Numbered from the stretch's first letter, positions 6,326-13,827 are shown. The stretch is 24,415 nt of DNA from Candidatus Woesearchaeota archaeon (GCA_016185865.1 JACPMU010000065.1:1-24415); one strand, 5' to 3'. The notes: generated from the sequence alone by a model not told the origin. Numbers and translations: made by a program.

Positions 6326-7633
6326 ATGGATTTTCCAAAGCAAACACTGGAACTTGCAGATAGGGTTGCTTCTGAAATTAAATCAAGAAGAGGTACAAAC
6401 CCAGCTAATTTAGCTGCAGGACTATATCAACATCTAAACAATAGATTTGATTATGGAATTCTTGAAGGAGTTGTACAAGGTACTTTTATCAGGTGGCCTC
6501 ACGAAATCCGAACACAATGGGAATGCATAGAAGCAGGAGTATATGTTTATGCAATTGCCGAGGCATTGGGACTAAATCCAAGACTTATAAGCGCAAATAA
6601 ATGGAACGGACTTGATACTGGACATGATTTAGTTGATGTTCAGATTAATGGTCACAGAGTCTTAGTTGACCCTTTGAATGACCTGTTTGGAAAAGTAACT
6701 TACACTAATGATGGAGCAACAGTTGAACCAAATGAGACCACTCGTAAAACAGCTTTAGCATGCAGACCGACTGTTGAGCTACCTCGTTCACGAATAATTG
6801 CAAGAGTAGAGCATCTTAGAAGCGACGAAGGCATTATGGATTTATTACAGGCAGGACAAAGCTATAGCACAAGCCCCATACATTCAATGTTCCTATCATA
6901 CGATAGAGGGACACAAGTTCTTACAATGCAAGCGCGTGCACAAGCTCCATTTTCTGCTGCAGAATATTTCACGCAGGAATTTCATCTTACAGCAGAAGGA
7001 GCAAAGGCTGTAGTTCAGGAACAAGGTCTCTATAAATCTTCAAATTGGAAAACTCTAGTAGGAAAAGAGCCATATTGGAGAAGAGTAATGAATCCAATAG
7101 ACGACACAGAAACAATGGTATTCTTGCCATTCAAAGCTGCAGGATATCTTAATTTGCTTTTAACAGAATTGTATGGGGCTTTATGGGCAATTAAATTTCC
7201 CGAGGCACATGCAAAAAAAGATTATGGCCGAAATTATCTTTTTGATGGTAGGGAATTGCCTTTTGAAGCGCTCGCAATGGAAATTGACAAAGCAAGAGAA
7301 TCAGCCAAAAGTCCTCTGGAAATGGCTAGGTATCAACAACTTAGGAGAGCTTACATTGCATCAGCATCAATTCATCAGCAAAATGAAGACCAGACTGAAA
7401 GAGTCTTGGATAAGGCAACATTTGATAAATTTGTAGAAATGTTAGCAAGGGAAAACGGAATTAATCCAATAACATTTTGCAAAAATCTTCTGGGAAGATT
7501 GGGTATGTCAGAAAGTGATATCAGCAAAGCTCGAATTTGGGACCCTTTTGGAATGCCGATGACAGAACTTTTTCCAACACAGGAACTTGGAGAGTTGGTA
7601 GATAGGTGGATTGAAGATAAGCTTATAAGATAA
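6326..7633 (+). CDS. Transglutaminase-like superfamily protein, 435 aa
   Basis: The region at residues 60-120 resembles the papain-like transglutaminase core: Cys67 in TQWECIEAGVYVYAIAEALG, His100 in GHDLVDVQINGH, and Asp115 in RVLVDPLND. The order and spacing match the Cys-His-Asp triad, with a helix after Cys and strands around His and Asp. Many prokaryotic members are peptidases or amidases rather than cross-linkers, so the reaction is unknown. The remaining 300 residues have no family I can name. No signal peptide is seen, suggesting a cytoplasmic role. It starts immediately after the 113-residue gene's stop. Arginine codons include several CGN, while the nearby metK uses AGR only, hinting at a different origin. 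Confidence 0.65.
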   Translation: MDFPKQTLELADRVASEIKSRRGTNPANLAAGLYQHLNNRFDYGILEGVVQGTFIRWPHEIRTQWECIEAGVYVYAIAEALGLNPRLISANKWNGLDTGHDLVDVQINGHRVLVDPLNDLFGKVTYTNDGATVEPNETTRKTALACRPTVELPRSRIIARVEHLRSDEGIMDLLQAGQSYSTSPIHSMFLSYDRGTQVLTMQARAQAPFSAAEYFTQEFHLTAEGAKAVVQEQGLYKSSNWKTLVGKEPYWRRVMNPIDDTETMVFLPFKAAGYLNLLLTELYGALWAIKFPEAHAKKDYGRNYLFDGRELPFEALAMEIDKARESAKSPLEMARYQQLRRAYIASASIHQQNEDQTERVLDKATFDKFVEMLARENGINPITFCKNLLGRLGMSESDISKARIWDPFGMPMTELFPTQELGELVDRWIEDKLIR

Positions 7634-8716
7634 TTATTTTCTCTTTTCCATTCTTTCCATAACCGCTTTTATAATAATTGGCCAGGCTATTGTTGCATCG
7701 CAAAGCACTTCAGCATATCTGCCTCCTCTTGACTTTGGAAGTATTTTTCCCCATGAAACACTTTCCGAGTATGTGCAGCCTGACAGTCCTCCCCAGTGTA
7801 CCGGCTCAGGGCATATTCTTATTGCATAATGGAACGGCTTGATGTAAGGATTGTTAAGGTCGGTAACCACATATTTTGACTTGTCTTCTTTGTCAACAAA
7901 CTTAAACCTGATGTAATCAAGGTAAGGGGCAATCTGCTGCGCCCAGTTTCTTGGCACCCCTCCTCCAATTGTAAAAATGCCTGTTTTTTTTGCCTTCAAC
8001 ACCAAGTCAGCGTAATGCTCGAGGTCAAGAAACTCGTCAAAATAAAGCTGCTTTTTGTTTCCAATCTTTCTCTGCCTGTTGAAAAGCGCGAAATCAAGCC
8101 CGATCTCAGAGTCAGAAAAAGCCGGAATGAAAACCGGGACGTTTTTTTTGTAAGCGGACTTGAATATTCCCCTTCCTTTTGCAGCCTCGTTTAGCAGCTT
8201 GCCAACCTCATGCCCGATTTTGTAGCTGCATGTCGGCTTGCTTGAATCCATCCTGTCAAAAACCTTCCAAACAATCCTTGTCATTACATCAAAATTCTCC
8301 TCAGGCTCCAGCGTGTCATAAACCCTGTTGAGTTTTTTTTGCCTTAATTCCTCGTCAGTCATATGGGCAGGGCTCTTAAAATGAGCCATTCCAAGCGATT
8401 CAACAAACCCATGAGACATCAAAGCGCCTGTTGAAACAATGCAATCTACCATTCCATTGTCAATCATGTCGCAGATAAGCAAGCTCATCTGCGCCATTGT
8501 CATTGCTCCGCTCAAAGTCAATACTTTGAAGCAGTTTTTATCCCGCATCATTGCTTCGGCAACATCGGCTGCTTCCCCAAGCTCTCTTCCTCCAAAAGCA
8601 GTCAAGGACATTGAGCTTGCAAGCTCGTCAAAATTCCTTATGTTGGCAAGGTCCAAGGCTTTCAGCGGCTCAAAATGCGCTTTCATGCTTTTTGAATGCA
8701 ATTCTTTTCTTTTCAT
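7634..8716 (-). CDS. dys: Deoxyhypusine synthase family protein
   Basis: Deoxyhypusine synthase moves the aminobutyl group of spermidine, using NAD, onto one lysine of aIF5A. The 360-residue protein shows the family's NAD-binding pattern (TLSGAMT at 67-73, IVSTGA at 93-98) and ends with SVSWGKI at 320-326. Lys324 corresponds to the lysine that carries the covalent enzyme intermediate (Lys329 in the human enzyme). The family also includes homospermidine synthases, so the acceptor is not certain; hypusination is the default because archaeal aIF5A needs it. It is the last gene of the speD-speB-SET-dys series, 14 bases after the SET gene, and its stop abuts the stop of the transglutaminase-like gene. 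Confidence 0.92.
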   Translation of the reverse strand: MKRKELHSKSMKAHFEPLKALDLANIRNFDELASSMSLTAFGGRELGEAADVAEAMMRDKNCFKVLTLSGAMTMAQMSLLICDMIDNGMVDCIVSTGALMSHGFVESLGMAHFKSPAHMTDEELRQKKLNRVYDTLEPEENFDVMTRIVWKVFDRMDSSKPTCSYKIGHEVGKLLNEAAKGRGIFKSAYKKNVPVFIPAFSDSEIGLDFALFNRQRKIGNKKQLYFDEFLDLEHYADLVLKAKKTGIFTIGGGVPRNWAQQIAPYLDYIRFKFVDKEDKSKYVVTDLNNPYIKPFHYAIRICPEPVHWGGLSGCTYSESVSWGKILPKSRGGRYAEVLCDATIAWPIIIKAVMERMEKRK

Positions 8717-8730
8717 TTTAAAACTAAAAG

Positions 8731-9237
8731 CTAGCGGTTATTGGCCAAATAGGATTTTCGCAAAAACAACGGAATGAAAGGCATGTATTTTTTAAAAATC
8801 CCCTCTGGCAAAAACCTTACGCTTCTTATCGCTTTTCTGCAATTATCATAACTACAGCTGCATTTCATCTCCCAGTGGGGATCGTCTTCTGTTATGGAGT
8901 AATCCAGAGTTACTTCGTCTCCTTTTTTTATATCTTTCATTGCAACAACAGTTTTCATGCCCCTAAGGCCAGCGTTTGGATTGCAGGAATGATTTATGTA
9001 CCACCATGGATTTGTCCTCAGGGGGCTTATCCATGTGTTTTCGCCTATTGCCAGCCATCTTGGGCCCATTTTATAAAACGAGCCCGAATGGTATTTGCTG
9101 TCCTTCATTATTTTGCCCTGCACAGAAAATATTGCCTCGTTCTTTTTGATATTTTTATTTGCAAAAAGCCCCTTGCCTGTATTTTCTGTTTTTGCAACGT
9201 AAACTTTTGCCATATCAAAATCCGAAACAAGCAGCAT
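8731..9237 (-). CDS. SET-domain protein lysine methyltransferase
   Basis: A compact SET protein of 168 residues. The N-terminal half has TENTGKGLFANKNIKKNE (the usual SET opening), followed by the catalytic pseudoknot motifs YINHSCNPN at about residues 80-88 and GDEVTLDYS at 106-114, then a short post-SET cysteine cluster CSCSYDNC that could bind zinc. SET enzymes use SAM to methylate protein lysines; the target here is unknown. The frame extends to an ATG at 9291 that would overlap speB by 47 bases; ATG 9237, eight bases past the speB stop, or ATG 9213 is more likely. Its place between agmatinase and deoxyhypusine synthase suggests a translation-related or polyamine-linked target, which is inference. 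Confidence 0.88.
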   Translation of the reverse strand: MLLVSDFDMAKVYVAKTENTGKGLFANKNIKKNEAIFSVQGKIMKDSKYHSGSFYKMGPRWLAIGENTWISPLRTNPWWYINHSCNPNAGLRGMKTVVAMKDIKKGDEVTLDYSITEDDPHWEMKCSCSYDNCRKAIRSVRFLPEGIFKKYMPFIPLFLRKSYLANNR

Positions 9238-9244
9238 ATATTTA

Positions 9245-10120
9245 TTATTTTCCAAAATTGTGGAATTTGTACCCAATAAGCTTGTAGACAAGCTTTGCAG
9301 CAGTAAAGTCCGAGCTTATTTCTTTTTCATTGGGGCAGAGCTCAACAACATCAAATCCAACAACATTCCTTTGGCTGCAGACTTTTTTTAAAAATCTTAA
9401 AACCTGATAGTAGCCCAGGCCTCCTGGCTCAGGGGTCCCCACAGACGGCATAATTGACGGGTCCAACCCGTCTAAGTCAAATGTTATGTAAACGTTCTTT
9501 GAAAGCATGGAAATTGCCTCGTCAAACCACTTGTCACTATCAACAATGTCTTTTGCCCAGAATATTTTCAGCTTTTTCTCTTTTATAAGCTCGCTTTCCT
9601 CAAAACTGAGGCTTCTTATGCCAATTTGCACAACCGGGCATATCTCTCCTGTTCTTTTCATTGCGCATGCATGGCTGTGCCTGCTGCCCTCAAAATCTTC
9701 CCTAAGATCAGCATGGGCATCAATCTGAAGCACGCTCAATTCATTGTATTTTTCCCTGAAAGCTTTGGCGATGCCGCTTGTTATCGAGTGCTCGCCGCCA
9801 AGGGTTACGACAAACTTGTTGTCATTCAGCAGGTTTTTGATGTTTTTGCAGCCTATTTCAGCCATTTCCTCCGGGGCATAAGCCACTTTCAGCTCCTTCA
9901 AAGTGCATATCCCAGCTTCAAAGATATTGCCCATCTCCTCGTCATAAAGCTCCATTTCCGCTGATGCCTTTATGATGGCAGCAGGCCCTTTTTCTGTTCC
10001 TTTAATGTAGCACGTGGTCTTCTCGTAAGGAAAAGGAAGGATTACAGCCTTTGAATTCGCGTAATTTGAATAGATGTCTGGTATTTCCGCAAAATTATGC
10101 GGCTCTTTTACGTATTCCAT
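9245..10120 (-). CDS. speB: Agmatinase (ureohydrolase family)
   Basis: Hydrolyses agmatine to putrescine and urea. The 291-residue protein carries the full manganese site of the arginase/agmatinase family: GGEHS (His111), DAHADLR (Asp134, His136, Asp138) and TFDLDGLDP (Asp215, Asp217). Arginase and formiminoglutamase share this fold, but the archaeal context and neighbouring speD favour agmatinase. The ATG at 10120 is preferred over a TTG at 10168 because a TATA box (10148-10155) lies about 30 bases ahead of it and inside the extended frame. So speB has its own promoter as well as possible readthrough from speD. Putrescine made here would feed spermidine synthesis, and spermidine is the substrate of the downstream deoxyhypusine synthase. 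Confidence 0.9.
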   Translation of the reverse strand: MEYVKEPHNFAEIPDIYSNYANSKAVILPFPYEKTTCYIKGTEKGPAAIIKASAEMELYDEEMGNIFEAGICTLKELKVAYAPEEMAEIGCKNIKNLLNDNKFVVTLGGEHSITSGIAKAFREKYNELSVLQIDAHADLREDFEGSRHSHACAMKRTGEICPVVQIGIRSLSFEESELIKEKKLKIFWAKDIVDSDKWFDEAISMLSKNVYITFDLDGLDPSIMPSVGTPEPGGLGYYQVLRFLKKVCSQRNVVGFDVVELCPNEKEISSDFTAAKLVYKLIGYKFHNFGK

Positions 10121-10147
10121 GATTGAATGAAGAGAAAAAATCCTATT

Positions 10148-10155
10148 TTTATAAA
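10148..10155 (-). promoter_or_regulatory. TATA box for speB
   Basis: TTTATAAA on the minus strand, centred about 30 bases before the ATG at 10120. It lies between speD and speB, so the operon has an internal promoter. Confidence 0.55.
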
Positions 10156-10185
10156 TCTTTTCCAGCAAAAGAGCTGTTAAAGCGC

Positions 10186-10581
10186 CTAAACGTGGCTCAG
10201 AATTACCTTTCTTGGGAAGTCCATTCCCCTTTTGAGTATGTTTTTCTCGTATTTTGTAGCTTCAAAAGCGTCCGCAAGGTACTTAATGGCCTTTTCCGCA
10301 TCAAAATCCTTGCAGGAGAAGATGTCCATGAACACATAATCCTGGTCAGGGAAAGTGTGTATACTGATGTGGCTCTCTGCAATCATCACAAAGCCTGAAA
10401 TGCCCTCTGTGCCGTGCGCAAACTTGTCCAGCCACTTAACTACATATGGCAAGGTCATCTTTGTCATGCCAATCCTGTCAGGCAGCTTATTTAGAATATC
10501 ATACACCAAGGTTACAGACGAAAGCTTCCTTTTGTTGCACCCAGATGCATCGATAGTAACGTGCAATCCGAATTCGCTCAT
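10186..10581 (-). CDS. speD: SpeD-family pyruvoyl decarboxylase (SAM decarboxylase, or possibly arginine decarboxylase)
   Basis: A 131-residue proenzyme of the prokaryotic SpeD family. It cleaves itself between Glu69 and Ser70 in IAESHISIHTFP, turning Ser70 into the pyruvoyl cofactor; His71 and His75 belong to this motif, and Cys90 in MDIFSC is at the position of the catalytic acid. The classic product is decarboxylated SAM for spermidine synthesis. However, SpeD homologues in several lineages, DPANN archaea included, have become arginine or ornithine decarboxylases. With agmatinase next door and no spermidine synthase in the window, an arginine decarboxylase role is a real alternative. The protein is longer than the minimal family and has a distinctive RGMDFPRK tail. 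Confidence 0.88.
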   Translation of the reverse strand: MSEFGLHVTIDASGCNKRKLSSVTLVYDILNKLPDRIGMTKMTLPYVVKWLDKFAHGTEGISGFVMIAESHISIHTFPDQDYVFMDIFSCKDFDAEKAIKYLADAFEATKYEKNILKRGMDFPRKVILSHV

Positions 10582-10612
10582 TTTATGATCACGGTTTGAA
10601 AATCCCTCTTTT

Positions 10613-10649
10613 GAATTTTAAATTAATTATAAAGGTAGTATTTAAATCT
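10613..10649 (-). promoter_or_regulatory. Promoter region of the speD-speB-SET-dys operon
   Basis: Two TATA candidates occur on the minus strand: GATTTAAATAC at 10639-10649 (predicted leader about 36 bases) and AATTTAAAATTC at 10613-10624 (short leader). I cannot tell which is used. Confidence 0.45.
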
Positions 10650-10682
10650 TTTCTTTTTTTGTGTTTTAAGACGATATTTTTT

Positions 10683-10690
10683 AAAAAAAA
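10683..10690 (-). terminator. Possible T8 terminator of the L21e-to-zinc-ribbon operon
   Basis: An A8 run on the plus strand gives T8 on the minus strand, about 160 bases past the zinc-ribbon stop. The stretch 10650-10851 is otherwise very AT-rich, and I see no gene in it. Confidence 0.35.
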
Positions 10691-10851
10691 TTTTCAATTT
10701 TTTATGCTTTTGGAAAGCAGAAATGATGCGTATTGAATTTCTCGACGATAAAAATTTCCATATTTTTTTATGGATTTTTTGAAGCTCTGCTAATTTTTGG
10801 CAATTTGAAATTTTTAAATGGCTTGAAAAATTTATTTTTGGCTCTTTTTGT

Positions 10852-10944
10852 TTATTTTTTGATTTCAAGCTCACAAAAATGGCAGTAAATCTCATTTTCA
10901 GTCACGCTTCTGCCGCAATTTCCGCATCTTTGGTGGTTTTCCAT
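10852..10944 (-). CDS. 30-residue zinc-ribbon microprotein
   Basis: A very short ORF that starts one base after the stop of the M50 protease gene (TAA-A-ATG) and ends at TAA 10852-10854. The peptide has 30 residues with two CxxC pairs: C7-x2-C10 in RCGNCGRS and C21-x2-C24 in YCHFCELE, the layout of a minimal zinc ribbon. Charged residues dominate the rest. Tight coupling to the protease and the four well-placed cysteines make it very likely real, though too short for most gene finders. It may bind RNA, DNA or a protein partner; nothing here decides this. Confidence 0.75.
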   Translation of the reverse strand: MENHQRCGNCGRSVTENEIYCHFCELEIKK

Positions 10945-10945
10945 T

Positions 10946-11563
10946 TTAAATTGGCGGGATAAAGCCCTGCAGCAGCATCAGCGCAAGCGCAACAGCAGCA
11001 ATGCTGCCGTAAGCTGTTTTGCTCCATTTCAATATCTTGTACCCGTCGAAAAGCCAAAACGGTATCATGTTGAACAGCGCGAGCCACGAGTTTATCAAAA
11101 ATCCGTAATAAGCCAGTGGCTTAAGCGAATTTGGCAGCTGGATAAAAACAAGCGCCAAAAAAAGCATTGATAATGCTATGTTTACAACAGGCCCTGCTGC
11201 TGAAATCCTGCCGCTTCTTGTTTTGCTGATTCTGCCTTTTATCATTACAGCGCCCGGAGCTGCAAATATAAACCCAAAGAAGGACATGGCTACAGCAAGA
11301 ATAAGCATGTTGTCGAACGACCTGAACTCTGCAAAGCACCCGTATCTCTGCGCAACAATCTTGTGCCCCATCTCGTGAAAAAGAAATCCTATTCCAACTG
11401 TCAGTGAAGCAATGACAAACTTTCCATAAAAGTCAGGGGAAAAAACAGGCTTGCTAAGCACGATTGCAAATGCTATCGAAATTGCAGCCCATGCCTTGAT
11501 GATGTCTTTTATTTCGGCTTCAGAAGTGCTTATATTCCCTATTTTTAATTGATTGGGGGGCAT
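10946..11563 (-). CDS. M50 family (site-2 protease type) membrane metalloprotease
   Basis: An intramembrane zinc protease of 205 residues. The catalytic HEMGH is at 63-67 inside a transmembrane helix, and the third zinc ligand Asp173 lies in FNMIPFWLFDG at 164-174; SAAGPVVNIA (121-130) is the conserved GP-x-x-N segment. At least five hydrophobic helices are evident. Members cleave transmembrane segments of regulators or remnants of signal peptides. ATG 11563 is chosen over the TTG at 11587, which would overlap the upstream DUF655 gene; the ATG is 10 bases past that gene's stop. It belongs to the L21e-rpoF-DUF655 operon and is followed after one base by the zinc-ribbon ORF. Confidence 0.88.
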   Translation of the reverse strand: MPPNQLKIGNISTSEAEIKDIIKAWAAISIAFAIVLSKPVFSPDFYGKFVIASLTVGIGFLFHEMGHKIVAQRYGCFAEFRSFDNMLILAVAMSFFGFIFAAPGAVMIKGRISKTRSGRISAAGPVVNIALSMLFLALVFIQLPNSLKPLAYYGFLINSWLALFNMIPFWLFDGYKILKWSKTAYGSIAAVALALMLLQGFIPPI

Positions 11564-11573
11564 TTTAGAATAA

Positions 11574-12146
11574 TTAGATATCAACAAAAAGCTTGTGCTT
11601 TTCCATGCCTTCCAGTTCCTGCAGGATTCTCCTGATCACTGCTTTTTCAGGGTCAGGCATCAGCTTTACCCTGTTTTTCAAGTCATTGAAATTCTCGAAA
11701 GGCTTTTCATCTCTTGCTTCTATTATCTGCCACATGTGCTTCTTGCCCAGTCCCGGCAAAAGCTCAAGCTGGTGCATTCTTGTGCTTAATGGCCGCGCAT
11801 TGTTGAAGAATTCAATGAATTTTTTCTCATTTTTTTTGATGATGTCCTTTATGACAAACTCCATCTCTGATTTTGCGGTTGCAGTCAGCTTTCCAAGGGG
11901 TATCTTCCCGACAATATGGTGTACCTTGTCACGCTTTCCGTCCCCAATGTAAACCTCTTCAAAAGACTGAAGATGGATGCCTTTTTTCGGCACTAGCTCC
12001 AAAAGCACGAAATGCTCTTTTCCTATGGCTTGCGCTATCGGGGTCTTCATGTACATAGGCCTTTCGTCATAAGGGTAGCCGTTTGGCAGGAAATCCAGCA
12101 CAATCGCTGCTTCCTCTTTTGACCTTTCCGGTTTTTCAAATTCCAT
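11574..12146 (-). CDS. DUF655 family protein (predicted nucleic acid binding)
   Basis: A 190-residue conserved archaeal protein. Residues 5-95 form a beta-rich N-terminal domain beginning IVLDFLPNGYPYDERP. The C-terminal part holds a helix-hairpin-helix segment (LELLPGLGKKHMWQIIEAR) and a second helical repeat ending VIRRILQEL, features of nucleic acid binding. In many archaea DUF655 follows L21e and rpoF, and that order is kept here apart from one inserted gene. A role in ribosome biogenesis or RNA metabolism is commonly inferred from this context. It starts one base after the stop of the 299-residue gene. Confidence 0.9.
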   Translation of the reverse strand: MEFEKPERSKEEAAIVLDFLPNGYPYDERPMYMKTPIAQAIGKEHFVLLELVPKKGIHLQSFEEVYIGDGKRDKVHHIVGKIPLGKLTATAKSEMEFVIKDIIKKNEKKFIEFFNNARPLSTRMHQLELLPGLGKKHMWQIIEARDEKPFENFNDLKNRVKLMPDPEKAVIRRILQELEGMEKHKLFVDI

Positions 12147-12147
12147 T

Positions 12148-13047
12148 TTATAATCCCATTGTTGCTGTAAGATTGTGCATCTCCGCTTTTAGCTTGCTGT
12201 TCGTGCCAAATTTTTTCATCGAAGCAGCTTTTTCCTGCAGTACCCTGACCAGTTTTGCTTTTTCTCCCATAAGGTATGATATTTTCCTGTTTATTTTGGA
12301 CCTTGCCAGCCTGTTGCTTTTGATCTCGCCAAAAATCATTGCTTCTTTATTGCAAATGTGCTCCAAGTACGACAAAAGAGCGAATATCCTTGAAACCCAA
12401 TGGGTGAATATTGGCTCTTTCATCAGCGCAAGAGTTGCTGCCTTCGGAGGAGGCAGTTTTGCTTCCATGTGCTCCAAAAGCTCTGATTCCTTTTTCAGCA
12501 TTATGCCAATGTCTTTAGCCTCGATTTTTTCCTTGCCAATAACTTTCATTTCCTTGCTTGAGTATTCCTTCAACAATCTTTTGTCAAGCGATACGACTTT
12601 TCTTATAAGGCTATAAGCGGTGTATTCCAGTATTTCAAGCTCATCTTTTGCAAGGCTGTTTTGGTGCCTTAGCTTCGAATTGCCATTTGCTGCCTTCATT
12701 TTTGGAATCTTCAGCTCATGCAAAAATGCTGTTTCAAGGTAGTAATTTATGCCCCTGAGCTTAATGATGAGCCTTCTTATTGCATGAAGCCTTTTCTTAA
12801 GCGAGCCAAGCTCTTTTTTACCGAAATTTTTTTTCTCTATTGAAAATGCCTTTAAGACGGCATTGTGCAGCTCATTAACCAGCATGCGCTTCTTTTTCTC
12901 AACTGATGAGTTTTTTTTCAGCAGCAGGCCATCAATATTTTTAATTTTTGAGTACTGCCGTGGATTGAAACTTTTTGCCAGCCTGTTTGACTCCCTTGCC
13001 AGGCTCTCATTTAAGCCAAGATGATTTTCGCTTATTGCCCCCGCCAT
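12148..13047 (-). CDS. Helical hypothetical protein, 299 aa, inserted in the L21e-rpoF-DUF655 cluster
   Basis: I do not recognise this protein. It is almost wholly alpha-helical, very rich in Lys, Glu and Leu, with several stretches likely to form coiled coils or helical bundles (around 40-110, 130-215 and 230-290). It has no membrane segment and a single cysteine. A TATA box at 13070-13077 lies about 27 bases before the ATG, so it can be transcribed separately from rpoF, yet its stop is one base from the DUF655 start. It interrupts an otherwise conserved archaeal gene order, so it is probably lineage-specific. The high positive charge would fit binding to RNA or the ribosome, but this is speculation. 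Confidence 0.8.
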   Translation of the reverse strand: MAGAISENHLGLNESLARESNRLAKSFNPRQYSKIKNIDGLLLKKNSSVEKKKRMLVNELHNAVLKAFSIEKKNFGKKELGSLKKRLHAIRRLIIKLRGINYYLETAFLHELKIPKMKAANGNSKLRHQNSLAKDELEILEYTAYSLIRKVVSLDKRLLKEYSSKEMKVIGKEKIEAKDIGIMLKKESELLEHMEAKLPPPKAATLALMKEPIFTHWVSRIFALLSYLEHICNKEAMIFGEIKSNRLARSKINRKISYLMGEKAKLVRVLQEKAASMKKFGTNSKLKAEMHNLTATMGL

Positions 13048-13069
13048 TTTAACTACATAAGATTTTGTC

Positions 13070-13077
13070 TTTATAAA
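13070..13077 (-). promoter_or_regulatory. TATA box for the 299-aa gene, DUF655, M50 and zinc ribbon
   Basis: TTTATAAA on the minus strand, centred about 27 bases before the ATG at 13047, giving an internal leaderless promoter between rpoF and the rest of the operon. Confidence 0.6.
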
Positions 13078-13095
13078 GATTACGCATAATCAATA

Positions 13096-13443
13096 TTATT
13101 TCTTTTCCAAGAATTCATTAATTGTTTCTACAATCTTTTTCATTGACTCGCTGTTCAGAGTGATGGTGTAGCCCTGGACAATGACTTTCAAGTCGTTCAT
13201 GGTTGTCGGCGCAATGTCAATTATCTTCTGCACGTGCTGCTCCCTTAATCTTGGTATGTTGAGCTTCATTATCCTGCCGAAAAGTTCGTCAGGGTTTTTG
13301 AGCGCTGCAACCTGGCCCAAGTACTCCTCTGTCTTGTTGGCCCTGAAATTAAGCTCGCTGTCCCTTTTCTTTATTCTTTCAAGCTCTTTCTTTAGCTGAT
13401 AAATGCTTATGGGAGCCTCTGAGATAATCTGCGCGTCTGCCAT
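13096..13443 (-). CDS. rpoF: DNA-directed RNA polymerase subunit F (Rpb4 homologue)
   Basis: RpoF (Rpo4) pairs with RpoE (Rpo7) to form the stalk of archaeal RNA polymerase, which contacts emerging RNA and aids initiation and termination. The 115-residue length and the helical HRDC-like pattern fit the family: an N-terminal tip (ISEAPISIYQLKKEL), a charged middle helix, and a C-terminal half with LNIPRLREQHVQKIIDIAPTT. It begins one base after the L21e stop, a conserved archaeal arrangement that ties it to ribosomal gene expression. Confidence 0.92.
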   Translation of the reverse strand: MADAQIISEAPISIYQLKKELERIKKRDSELNFRANKTEEYLGQVAALKNPDELFGRIMKLNIPRLREQHVQKIIDIAPTTMNDLKVIVQGYTITLNSESMKKIVETINEFLEKK

Positions 13444-13444
13444 T

Positions 13445-13735
13445 TTATGCTTTTTTTAAGTGCACTGGATGCACAATAAGCTTTTTTTCCTTGCCAAAGT
13501 CATTGATAAATATTTCATAGCATTTTCCCCTTTTGCCTTTTACAATTCCTGATTTTCCCATGAATCTTGGGTGGTACATTCCCTTTTGCACGGCTGATTC
13601 AACACTTAGGTACACCCTGTCACCCATATTAAAAGGCTGAAAGTAATTTGTGATGCTTATCTTGCCCTTGCCTCTCTTCTCTTTCCTTAGCCTGTACCTT
13701 GTCTTGCGCCTTATGCCCCCGATTCTCTTGACCAT
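13445..13735 (-). CDS. rpl21e: 50S ribosomal protein L21e
   Basis: A basic 96-residue ribosomal protein found only in archaea and eukaryotes. Diagnostic parts are the arginine-rich N-terminus (GGIRRKTRYRLRK), the central GDRVYLSVESAVQKGMYHPR, and FMGKSGIVKGKRGKCYEI. It is the first gene of the minus-strand cluster that continues with rpoF. A TATA box at 13760-13768 lies about 28 bases before the ATG. Confidence 0.97.
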   Translation of the reverse strand: MVKRIGGIRRKTRYRLRKEKRGKGKISITNYFQPFNMGDRVYLSVESAVQKGMYHPRFMGKSGIVKGKRGKCYEIFINDFGKEKKLIVHPVHLKKA

Positions 13736-13759
13736 ATCAATTATTTGGTAAAATGTTTA

Positions 13760-13768
13760 TTATAAAAA
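13760..13768 (-). promoter_or_regulatory. TATA box for the L21e operon
   Basis: TTTTTATAA on the minus strand, centred 28-29 bases before the L21e ATG at 13735. Confidence 0.55.
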
Positions 13769-13827
13769 GGTTTCTGTTAAATGTTAATATTTAAATTTTC
13801 CTTTTACTACTCCCCAGAATAGAAAGA

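Noticed and set aside
9626..9964. Plus-strand ORF opposite agmatinase
   Set aside because: Shadow of the conserved metal-binding region of speB.
10623..10895. 90-codon minus-strand ORF between speD and the zinc ribbon
   Set aside because: Very AT-rich, Lys/Phe/Ile-dominated and low complexity; it overlaps the coupled zinc-ribbon ORF in another frame and the speD promoter. No motif.
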